Assembly: GCA_023400335.1 (NCBI GenBank)
Contig: JAEXFF010000393.1
Span: 1 to 5,087, forward strand
DNA: 5,087 bases
Direction: 5' to 3'
DNA from: Bacteroidota bacterium
GTDB taxonomy: Bacteria; Bacteroidota; Bacteroidia; Bacteroidales; Marinifilaceae
In this document: positions 1 to 5,087 of the stretch, piece after piece
Numbering within the stretch: the first letter of the stretch is position 1
Layout of the letters: every line of letters begins with the position of its first letter
Position numbers and translations under genes: made by a program
The notes under the pieces: model-generated
Database searches by the model: none
What the model saw: the letters and a program-made list of their open reading frames with translations, nothing else
What the model was told of the DNA's origin: nothing

Positions 1-1
1 C

Positions 2-727
2 TATAATACCATGTATAACGAACGGGTGATTTATCTGGATAAAAAAGGAAATCGTTTCGATCCTTCCAAAGACGGAGGGGAAGTATTCAAACCGGAAAAA
101 GGATATCAGGCAGAAGTCGGAGTACGGTATACGTGGGCAAACCGTCTGGACTTTTCGGCAAGCGTATATTACATCCGCAAAAATAACGTTGTCAAATCTT
201 TAGGTACTGAATATGAAAAAGACGAAAATGGGGTCGATGTAGAGAAGACTATTCAGGGACAGGTGGGAATAGCTGATTCCCGGGGATTTGATCTGGAACT
301 GACCGTACGTCCTGTTTCTACCCTGACTATTACAGGAGGGTTAGGCTGGCAGGATTACCGGATCAGAAAGATCCGTAAGAGTGATGAATATCCTGAATAT
401 ACCGATCCCAGTAAGAATATACGGGCAACCGGTATTCCCCGGACGACATTCTACATATATGGTGATTATACTATCCCCAAAGGAGTATTGAAAAATTTGT
501 CCATTCATTTGAGTGGAACATTCCAGGATAAAATATTTACAAATGTAGCTACCCGTACTTATTATCCGGCTTTATTCCTGGTCGACGGAGGATTGTTTTA
601 TACCATAAAGAAAAAAGTGACCTTGGCTTTAAACGTGGATAATCTCTTCGATAAAGAGTATTATAAGAGTACTACTGTTTTGGGCAAACCGAGGAATTTT
701 ACCGGAACGATATCCTATCGTTTTTAA
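2..727 (+). CDS. TonB-dependent outer-membrane receptor, C-terminal part of the beta-barrel (5' end outside window)
   Basis: This is the last 241 residues of a TonB-dependent receptor, an outer-membrane beta-barrel that imports scarce ligands (metal chelates, siderophores, corrinoids) using TonB energy. The frame is open to the left edge, so the ATG at 11 is most likely internal; the signal peptide, plug domain and early strands are missing. Seen in the sequence: alternating aromatic/hydrophobic strands (EVGVRY, FSASVYYI, LTITGGLGW), the typical near-C-terminal motif NVDNLFDKEYY (about 632-664), then LGKPRNF, and a terminal strand ending in Phe, the usual outer-membrane assembly signal. The KPEKGYQAEVGVRY segment resembles the siderophore (FhuA-like) receptor group more than BtuB, by memory of the families. 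A following corrin gene set suggests cobalt, corrinoid or siderophore uptake, but this is inference. The family call is secure; the substrate is unknown. Confidence 0.92.
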   Translation, partial: YNTMYNERVIYLDKKGNRFDPSKDGGEVFKPEKGYQAEVGVRYTWANRLDFSASVYYIRKNNVVKSLGTEYEKDENGVDVEKTIQGQVGIADSRGFDLELTVRPVSTLTITGGLGWQDYRIRKIRKSDEYPEYTDPSKNIRATGIPRTTFYIYGDYTIPKGVLKNLSIHLSGTFQDKIFTNVATRTYYPALFLVDGGLFYTIKKKVTLALNVDNLFDKEYYKSTTVLGKPRNFTGTISYRF

Positions 728-738
728 CATTTTTCCTG

Positions 739-783
739 AAAATGTTTGTATTTTCCTTTTTTGCCGGTTTTTACAAACATTTT
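739..783. repeat. Perfect 12-bp inverted repeat downstream of the receptor gene
   Basis: AAAATGTTTGTA (739-750) is the exact reverse complement of TACAAACATTTT (772-783), separated by a 21-nt pyrimidine-rich spacer. It starts 12 nt after the receptor stop codon. As RNA it would form an A/U-rich stem with a large loop and only a short U run, so it would be a weak terminator by itself. It could equally be a 3'-end stabilising hairpin or a dyad bound by a protein. The repeat is directly visible; its function is not. Confidence 0.55.
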
Positions 784-788
784 AAAAA

Positions 789-837
789 AGAGAGAATATG
801 TCAGAAGCAACCTTCTCGCTTTTGACATATTCTTTTT
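789..837 (+). terminator. Long hairpin followed by a T run, probable intrinsic terminator
   Basis: GAATATGTCAGAAGC (794-808) pairs with GCTTTTGACATATTC (818-832) over 15 positions, with one G·U wobble in RNA and a 9-nt loop; further A-U and G·U pairs can extend the base. TTTTT follows at 833-837, and an A run (784-789) precedes the stem, so the element could also stop transcription from the other strand. It lies between the receptor gene and the corrin genes and would separate their transcripts. The stem is A/U-rich, so its strength is uncertain. Confidence 0.5.
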
Positions 838-849
838 CGTTCAAAATAT

Positions 850-857
850 TAACTTTG
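850..857 (+). promoter_or_regulatory. Candidate Bacteroidetes -7 promoter element for the corrin genes
   Basis: TAACTTTG is a full match to the Bacteroidetes -7 consensus TAnnTTTG and ends 26 nt before the ATG at 884, which would give a short leader. It lies just after the putative terminator. The nearest TTTG that could serve as a -33 element is at 821-824, inside the hairpin's right arm. That leaves a 25-nt spacing, longer than the usual 19-21, so the assignment is tentative. Confidence 0.35.
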
Positions 858-883
858 TCGGAAAATAGAAATACGAATATAAA

Positions 884-2350
884 ATGGGAAAAATATTTGT
901 TGCCGGAATCGGTCCGGGCTGCGAAGAAGATATTACCCCTGCGGTGCGTGCGGCTATTGCTCTGTCGGATGTGGTGGTCGGGTATAAATATTATTTTGCT
1001 TTTATCCGGGAATTGGTCAAAGAGGGAGGAGAGTGTATAGATTCCGGAATGCGTAGAGAAAGGGAACGGGCATCTCTTGCATTTGAATATGCAGAACAGG
1101 GTAAAACGGTATGTGTGGTGAGTTCGGGGGATGCCGGAATTTACGGGATGGCTCCTTTGATTTGGGAGATGAAGCGGGAACGGAATGCTGAGACAGAGAT
1201 CGAAGTTCTACCCGGGATCAGTGCTTTTCAGAAAGCTGCGGCATTGTTAGGAGCCCCGATAGGACATGATTTCTGTGTCATCTCATTGTCTGATTTACTG
1301 ACTCCCTGGGAGAAAATAGAGCAGCGGATCAGGGCAGCGGCTACAGCCGATTTTATAACCGCTGTTTACAATCCTAAGAGCGAAGGGCGTTATTGGCAAT
1401 TATACCGTTTGAAAGAAATTTTTCTGCAGGAACGGGCTGCTAATACTCCGGTTGGTTTTGTACGGCAGGCCGGAAGAGCGGATGAAGAGGTAAAACTGAC
1501 AACTTTGGATGATTTTGATCCGGAACAGGTAGATATGTTTACCGTGGTATTGATCGGAAACAGCCAATCGTATTTGTGGCGGGATAAATTTATCACCCCC
1601 CGGGGATATTATACAAGCATAGCACCCGGGGACGGGGGTAAGGTGCTATCCGTAGAGATGGTTCAGGAGAACGGAAGTGGCGGGGTTTCTCTTTCCGGCA
1701 TCAAGCCCGGGCAAGAAATCATGATGCGGAGTTTTCGTACCATTGCTTCCGAACTGAAAAATCCGGATCTCCCGTTGGATCGTAAATGGGCGTTGCTCCA
1801 CGCTATCCATACGACGGCCGATTTTGATATGGAAAATATTTTTTATGCGGACGAAGGAAGTGTCGGAGGATTATACAAAGCTTTGAGTGAAAGGGAAGTA
1901 GATACAATTATTACAGATGTAACCATGGTCGCTTCGGGGATTCGCAAAGGAGCTTTGGAGCGTTTGGGAGTAAAGGTAAAGTGTTATCTGGACGATTCCA
2001 GAATAAAAGAAATGGCGTCGGAATTGAATATTACCCGTACACAAGCCGGCATCCGTTTGGCTGTTGAGGAACATCCGAATGCTCTGTATGTTTTTGGAAA
2101 TGCTCCGACTGCTCTTATGGAATTGTGCCGCCTGATCCGGCAGGGAAAAGCAAAACCGTTGGGAGTAATTGGTGCTCCGGTAGGTTTTGTAAATGTAAAA
2201 GAATCCAAACACATGCTGAAATCTTTTACTGACATCCCTAAAATAATCATTGAAGGGCGCAAGGGGGGAAGTAATCTGGCGGCTACGCTCGTGAATGCTG
2301 TTTTGTGTTTTGATGATGCAAAAGATTTATTTCCGGGGAGAGACCTTTAA
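884..2350 (+). CDS. cobJ/cbiC: Fused precorrin-3 C17-methyltransferase (CbiH/CobJ) and precorrin-8 methylmutase (CbiC/CobH)
   Basis: This is a 488-residue cytoplasmic two-domain corrin enzyme. Residues 1 to about 240 are a class III SAM-dependent methyltransferase of the CbiH/CobJ type, which methylates C17 and drives ring contraction to (cobalt-)precorrin-4. Visible motifs are VAGIGPG (6-12), SSGDAGIYGMA (80-90), EVLPGISAFQ (107-116), SLSDLLTPW (134-142) and VVLIGNSQSY (221-230). A Gly/Ser-rich linker (about 245-272) leads to a CbiC/CobH domain that moves the C11 methyl to C12, forming cobyrinate. Its motifs are HTTADFD (309-315, H309 the likely catalytic His), ITDVTMVASGI (343-353), FGNAPTAL (404-411), APVGFVNVKESK (431-442) and GRKGGSN (458-464). 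Both halves look complete at about the normal length of the separate enzymes. The ATG at 884 gives the usual N-terminus directly before the GxGPG motif; no Shine-Dalgarno site is seen, only an A-rich leader, as is common in Bacteroidetes. With cbiG nearby, the early-cobalt substrates are the likelier ones. Confidence 0.95.
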   Translation: MGKIFVAGIGPGCEEDITPAVRAAIALSDVVVGYKYYFAFIRELVKEGGECIDSGMRRERERASLAFEYAEQGKTVCVVSSGDAGIYGMAPLIWEMKRERNAETEIEVLPGISAFQKAAALLGAPIGHDFCVISLSDLLTPWEKIEQRIRAAATADFITAVYNPKSEGRYWQLYRLKEIFLQERAANTPVGFVRQAGRADEEVKLTTLDDFDPEQVDMFTVVLIGNSQSYLWRDKFITPRGYYTSIAPGDGGKVLSVEMVQENGSGGVSLSGIKPGQEIMMRSFRTIASELKNPDLPLDRKWALLHAIHTTADFDMENIFYADEGSVGGLYKALSEREVDTIITDVTMVASGIRKGALERLGVKVKCYLDDSRIKEMASELNITRTQAGIRLAVEEHPNALYVFGNAPTALMELCRLIRQGKAKPLGVIGAPVGFVNVKESKHMLKSFTDIPKIIIEGRKGGSNLAATLVNAVLCFDDAKDLFPGRDL

Positions 2351-2467
2351 ATAAGGTATTCCATCCAGTCAGGAAACGGGTGAGCGGTAGGTATTAAAAC
2401 AGGGAACTTTCATAAACCGGCATAAGGACTGGTGAATTAACTTTTAAAATAAAAATAAATCGGATAT
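2351..2467 (+). other. 117-nt intergenic gap with possible promoter and weak closing stem
   Basis: No ORF or recognised RNA family is seen here. CCAGTC (2365-2370) can pair with GACTGG (2427-2432), enclosing 56 nt, and CGGT (2385-2388) can pair inside with ACCG (2416-2419); both stems are short and could be chance. TAACTTTT (2438-2445) is a one-mismatch version of the Bacteroidetes -7 element TAnnTTTG, placed 22 nt before the next ATG, but no clear -33 element was found. The gap is much longer than the 10- and 12-nt gaps further down, so a second transcription start here is plausible. The A-rich stretch at 2446-2458 probably serves translation initiation. Confidence 0.3.
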
Positions 2468-3097
2468 ATGAGGCAGGTCATTGATATAGACACCTGGAAA
2501 CGGAAAGAAGAATATTTATTTTTCAGGACTTTTTTCAATCCTATGGTAGCGGTAACGGTTGAAGTGGATTGTACCCGGGCATACGAAAGAGCGAAAAAAC
2601 AAAAAATTTCGTTTGCTTTGTATTATCTGCATGCGGCTCTTGTGGCTGCCAACCGTATCGAAGAATTCCGGTACCGACAGGAGGGGGAGGAAGTGGTATT
2701 ATACGACCGGATTGACCTGTTTACGCCTGTTTTGACTGCAGAGGGAAGTTATCGTTCAGTGCTATTACCTGCAGAAGAAAAGTGGGAAGTCTTTCAGGAA
2801 AAAGCAAGTCCCCTTGTGGAGGCGGCTAAGCGGGGAGAAGGGCAGGCTCACAGTGAAAAGGAACATGGCCGGAATATTCTTTTGATTAGTGTTAATCCCT
2901 GGTATCGCTTTACGAGTGTACAATTGTCAATTCCTTCAGAGCCGCATACCAATATTCCTATTTTTACATTTGGAAAGGTGGTTCTGGAACAGGGGAAACG
3001 GATGATGCCGGTATCTTTGTCTGTGAACCACGGCTTTGTCAGTGGTTATCAGATTGGTTGTTTCCTTCGGGAATTCCAGAAATTGCTTGACCGTTAA
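2468..3097 (+). CDS. Chloramphenicol-acetyltransferase-like protein with an altered active-site motif
   Basis: This 209-residue protein matches the type A chloramphenicol acetyltransferase (CAT) family over its whole length; classical CATs are about 213-219 residues. CATs are cytoplasmic trimers that transfer acetyl from acetyl-CoA. Family marks seen are DTWKRKEEY (8-16, with R12 matching CAT Arg18), ISFALYYLHAAL (47-58), EEFRYR (65-70), SVNPWYRFTSVQL (141-153), IPIFTFGK (163-170) and VNHGFVSGYQIG (186-197). The catalytic His is kept (H188), but the family's HxxxDG reads HGFVSG, so the structural Asp (Asp199 in CAT) is Ser192. That Asp pairs with the Arg, and its loss is known to damage classical CAT activity. 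Chloramphenicol resistance is therefore doubtful; another acyl acceptor is possible. There is no sign of recent transfer: codon use looks like the neighbours and no mobile element is visible. It ends 10 nt before cbiET, so co-transcription is likely. Confidence 0.85.
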   Translation: MRQVIDIDTWKRKEEYLFFRTFFNPMVAVTVEVDCTRAYERAKKQKISFALYYLHAALVAANRIEEFRYRQEGEEVVLYDRIDLFTPVLTAEGSYRSVLLPAEEKWEVFQEKASPLVEAAKRGEGQAHSEKEHGRNILLISVNPWYRFTSVQLSIPSEPHTNIPIFTFGKVVLEQGKRMMPVSLSVNHGFVSGYQIGCFLREFQKLLDR

Positions 3098-3107
3098 CGA
3101 CAAAAAT

Positions 3108-4298
3108 ATGAAATTTTATATTATCGGATTAGAAGACAGTCCTTCTCCCGTTTTCAGTAAGGAAGTACTCTTTGCAATAAAAAGCCATCGTATTTTTTCC
3201 GGGGGCAAGAGGCATTATGAGTTGGTTGCTTCTTTGCTTCCGGCGGACCGGGTATGGATAGATATAAAAGTGCCTTTACAAGAAGTGTTCCAGACTTATG
3301 CGGCCTATGAAGAGATTGTCGTTTTTGCTTCCGGGGATCCTTTATTTTTTGGTTTTGCCAATACCATACGTAAATACCTGCCGGGGGCTGTTCTCCGGGT
3401 ATATCCTTGTTTTAATTCTTTGCAGGTATTGGCTCACCGGCTGATATTGCCTTATCAGGATATGTATATGGTTTCCTTGACGGGACGTCCTTGGCATGAA
3501 TTTGATAAAGCTCTGATAGAAGGAAAGGAGAAAATCGGAGTACTGACGGATCACCGGCATACGCCGGCGGCTATTGCGGAGCGGATGCTGACCTATGGAT
3601 ACGATAATTACCGGATGACGGTTGGCGAAAAACTGGGGAATCCGGGGGAGTCCGTCCGGCAATGGAAACTGGAGGAAGCTGCTATACAAAAGTTCGATAA
3701 TCCGAATTGTCTGATTCTTGAAAGAATAGCTCTCCGGCAGCGTTTCTTTGGTATACCGGAGGAAACATTTTATCTGTTGAATGGAAGAGGACGGATGATC
3801 ACGAAAATGCCGGTTCGTCTGTTGACATTGAGCCGGTTGGATCTCTATCAGCGGCATTATTTCTGGGATGTCGGTTTTTGTACCGGTTCGGTATCCATAG
3901 AAGCTAAATTACAGTTCCCGCATTTGCATATTACGGCCTTTGAGTGTCGGGAAGAAGGGAGGGAATTAATGGAAAAAAATAGCCGTAAATTCGGCGCTCC
4001 CGGAATAGAAGCGGTAATAGCCGATTTCCTGGAGGTAGACTTGTCTGAATATGAGTGTCCTGATGCCGTATTTCTGGGTGGATATGGGGGACAGATGGAA
4101 GCAATGCTCAGAAAAATCATCCAGAAAATGAAGGCGGGAGGGATATTGGTGTTTAATGCCGTATCGGAAGAAAGCCTTCGTTCGTTTGAAGAAATTGTCG
4201 TTGGATTAGGCCTGCAGATTGAAATGCGGGACCGGGTTGCTTTGAATGAGTATAACCCGATTGTGGTGATCCGGGCAAAGAAGATCGTCCAGATTTAA
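3108..4298 (+). CDS. cbiET: Precorrin-6Y C5,15-methyltransferase (decarboxylating), CbiE-CbiT fusion (CobL)
   Basis: This is a 396-residue fusion of the length usual for CobL. The N-terminal CbiE domain (about 1-200) is a class III SAM methyltransferase that methylates C5; it shows IIGLEDSP (5-12) in place of the usual glycine-rich start, SGGKRH (31-36), FASGDPLFFG (73-82) and SLTGRPWHEF (123-132). The C-terminal CbiT domain (about 214-396) is a Rossmann-type methyltransferase that methylates C15 and decarboxylates the C12 acetate; it shows ITKMPVRLL (231-239), the SAM-binding WDVGFCTGSVSIEA (253-266), acidic E279 after the second strand, and FLGGYGG (322-328). The start at 3108 was chosen because MKFYIIG is the normal family N-terminus. 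An earlier in-frame ATG at 3036 would overlap the preceding gene by 62 nt and add 24 residues without family similarity. It is followed after 12 nt by cbiG, consistent with an operon. Confidence 0.93.
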   Translation: MKFYIIGLEDSPSPVFSKEVLFAIKSHRIFSGGKRHYELVASLLPADRVWIDIKVPLQEVFQTYAAYEEIVVFASGDPLFFGFANTIRKYLPGAVLRVYPCFNSLQVLAHRLILPYQDMYMVSLTGRPWHEFDKALIEGKEKIGVLTDHRHTPAAIAERMLTYGYDNYRMTVGEKLGNPGESVRQWKLEEAAIQKFDNPNCLILERIALRQRFFGIPEETFYLLNGRGRMITKMPVRLLTLSRLDLYQRHYFWDVGFCTGSVSIEAKLQFPHLHITAFECREEGRELMEKNSRKFGAPGIEAVIADFLEVDLSEYECPDAVFLGGYGGQMEAMLRKIIQKMKAGGILVFNAVSEESLRSFEEIVVGLGLQIEMRDRVALNEYNPIVVIRAKKIVQI

Positions 4299-4310
4299 AA
4301 GAAAAACAGA

Positions 4311-5087
4311 ATGATGAAAACAGCAATTATTATTTTGTCTGATAAAGGAGAAGAAATTGTTCAGGTACTGAGAAAGGAGATCGAGGCAGACATATTTTCG
4401 CTACAGGAAAGGAAGAATACCTTACCAATTAAAACCTTAGGAAAATTCGTGAAGGAAAACTTTACTCATTACTCTGCCTGGATTTTTATTGGAGCTTTAG
4501 GAATTTCTGTAAGGACGATCGCTCCTTACATTCAATCGAAATATACCGATCCGGCTGTGGTTTGTATTGACTCTACGGGACGTTATGTAATTCCGGTTTT
4601 ATCCGGACACCTGGGGGGGGCAAATGAACTGGCCTGTCGGCTGGCAAGATGTCTGGGAGCTGAGGCCGTTGTTACGACTCAGAGCGATAATACGGGGCTC
4701 TGGGCTTTGGATGTTTTGGGAAAAGAGAAAGGATGGGAAACGGAGCATTCCTTGCCGATGAATCAATTGATTGCTTCTTTTGTCAACGGGAAACCTGCTG
4801 CATTACTACTGGATGTCCGGAATGATGGGACTGCGGAACTGGAACGGACTGTTCCGGCCCATGTGGATATATATTACAGACGGGAAGCAATTCCGGAAGA
4901 GAAATATGAATTGATCATTGCAGTAACTCCGTTTATTTATGAATTCAGTAAACCGGTTTTATACTATCGTCCGAAAGTATTACATCTGGGTATAGGTTGC
5001 CGGAAAGATTGCAGTTCCGCCGGGGTTAAGGAATATATAGAAACGGATCTAAAACGTCATCATCTTTCTGCCGGGTCCATTCAAGTC
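4311..5087 (+). CDS. cbiG: Cobalt-precorrin-5A hydrolase CbiG, 3' end outside window
   Basis: The reading frame is open from the ATG at 4311 to the window edge (259 residues seen). CbiG opens the delta-lactone ring of cobalt-precorrin-5A and releases acetaldehyde, a step specific to the early-cobalt (anaerobic) pathway. Visible marks are KTAIIILSDKG near the start, IFIGALGISVRTIAPY (58-73), the hallmark SGHLGGANELA (98-108), TTQSDNTGLWALD (122-134), and HLGIGCRKD (225-233), which opens the C-terminal CbiG domain; that domain is cut off after about 35 residues. Classical CbiG is about 350 residues, so roughly 100 residues are missing. In some Bacteroidetes CbiG is fused to another corrin methyltransferase, which cannot be tested here. 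ATG codons at 4311 and 4314 are adjacent; MKTAIIIL from 4314 is equally good. The gap to cbiET is 12 A-rich nt without a Shine-Dalgarno site. Confidence 0.93.
   Translation, partial: MMKTAIIILSDKGEEIVQVLRKEIEADIFSLQERKNTLPIKTLGKFVKENFTHYSAWIFIGALGISVRTIAPYIQSKYTDPAVVCIDSTGRYVIPVLSGHLGGANELACRLARCLGAEAVVTTQSDNTGLWALDVLGKEKGWETEHSLPMNQLIASFVNGKPAALLLDVRNDGTAELERTVPAHVDIYYRREAIPEEKYELIIAVTPFIYEFSKPVLYYRPKVLHLGIGCRKDCSSAGVKEYIETDLKRHHLSAGSIQV

Noticed and set aside
798..1040. 80-codon + strand ORF starting inside the hairpin and overlapping the start of the CbiH-CbiC gene
   Set aside because: Most of it lies out of frame within a clear corrin gene, its start is in the terminator stem, and the protein has no recognisable features.
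1596..1606. C/G-rich palindromic run in the CbiH-CbiC linker region
   Set aside because: It is explained by the coding of Thr-Pro-Arg-Gly, which is usual at the end of CbiH/CobJ domains. There is no repeat family or site to attach it to.
2343..2357. Small stem ACCTT/AAGGT spanning the cbiHC stop codon, considered as a terminator
   Set aside because: It has only 5 bp and no T run after it, so it is too weak to support a terminator.
2368..2377. GTCAGGAAAC, similar to part of the B12 box of cobalamin riboswitches
   Set aside because: It matches only 8 of 10 core bases. The other conserved parts should precede it, but the sequence upstream is the end of the CbiC coding region. No GCCACTG element or full riboswitch layout is seen here or in 728-883.
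3036..3107. Upstream ATG at 3036 as the start of CbiET
   Set aside because: It would overlap the acetyltransferase-like gene by 62 nt and add 24 residues that match nothing in the family; the ATG at 3108 gives the normal MKFYIIG start.
1390..4120. Several minus-strand ORFs (1390-1596, 1871-2212, 1984-2262, 3342-3857, 3857-4120)
   Set aside because: All lie fully within strongly supported + strand genes, and their translations show no family motifs. They are antisense shadows.

Overview
The window looks like part of a cobalamin (vitamin B12) biosynthesis locus from a member of the Bacteroidetes, probably Bacteroidales. The reasons are the lineage-typical TonB-dependent receptor, A/T-rich leaders in place of Shine-Dalgarno sites, a TAnnTTTG-type -7 promoter element, and the style of corrin enzymes (a CbiH-CbiC fusion and a Bacteroidetes-like CbiET). 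An Odoribacter/Butyricimonas-type gut organism is possible, but that is a guess from memory of such proteins. All five genes lie on the + strand. The first and last run off the window ends.

Layout: (1) 2-727 is the 3' end of a TonB-dependent outer-membrane receptor gene. (2) 728-883 is non-coding. It holds two successive inverted repeats, the second resembling an intrinsic terminator, and a candidate promoter element just before the next gene. (3) 884-2350 encodes a two-domain protein: an N-terminal precorrin-3 C17-methyltransferase (CbiH/CobJ) joined to a C-terminal precorrin-8 methylmutase (CbiC/CobH). (4) 2351-2467 is a 117-nt gap without a recognised RNA family. (5) 2468-3097 encodes a chloramphenicol-acetyltransferase-fold protein that keeps the catalytic His but has Ser where the family has Asp. 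(6) 3108-4298 encodes CbiET (CobL), the C5- and C15-methylating/decarboxylating enzyme. (7) 4311-5087 is the 5' part of cbiG (cobalt-precorrin-5A hydrolase), cut by the window end.

How the genes fit together: CbiH contracts the macrocycle, giving cobalt-precorrin-4. CbiG opens the delta-lactone of cobalt-precorrin-5A. CbiT and CbiE then methylate C15 (with decarboxylation) and C5, and CbiC moves the C11 methyl to C12 to give cobyrinate. The presence of CbiG indicates the early-cobalt-insertion (anaerobic) route. CbiL, CbiF, CbiD, CbiJ and CbiA activities are not in the window and would have to be encoded elsewhere. The receptor may import a corrinoid, a metal chelate or a siderophore; its substrate cannot be read from the sequence. 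The acetyltransferase-like gene is the one member with no known role in corrin synthesis, yet it sits 10 nt before cbiET and is very probably co-transcribed with it. I see no convincing evidence of a wholly new system. The acetyltransferase-like gene and the fusion protein are the most interesting items.
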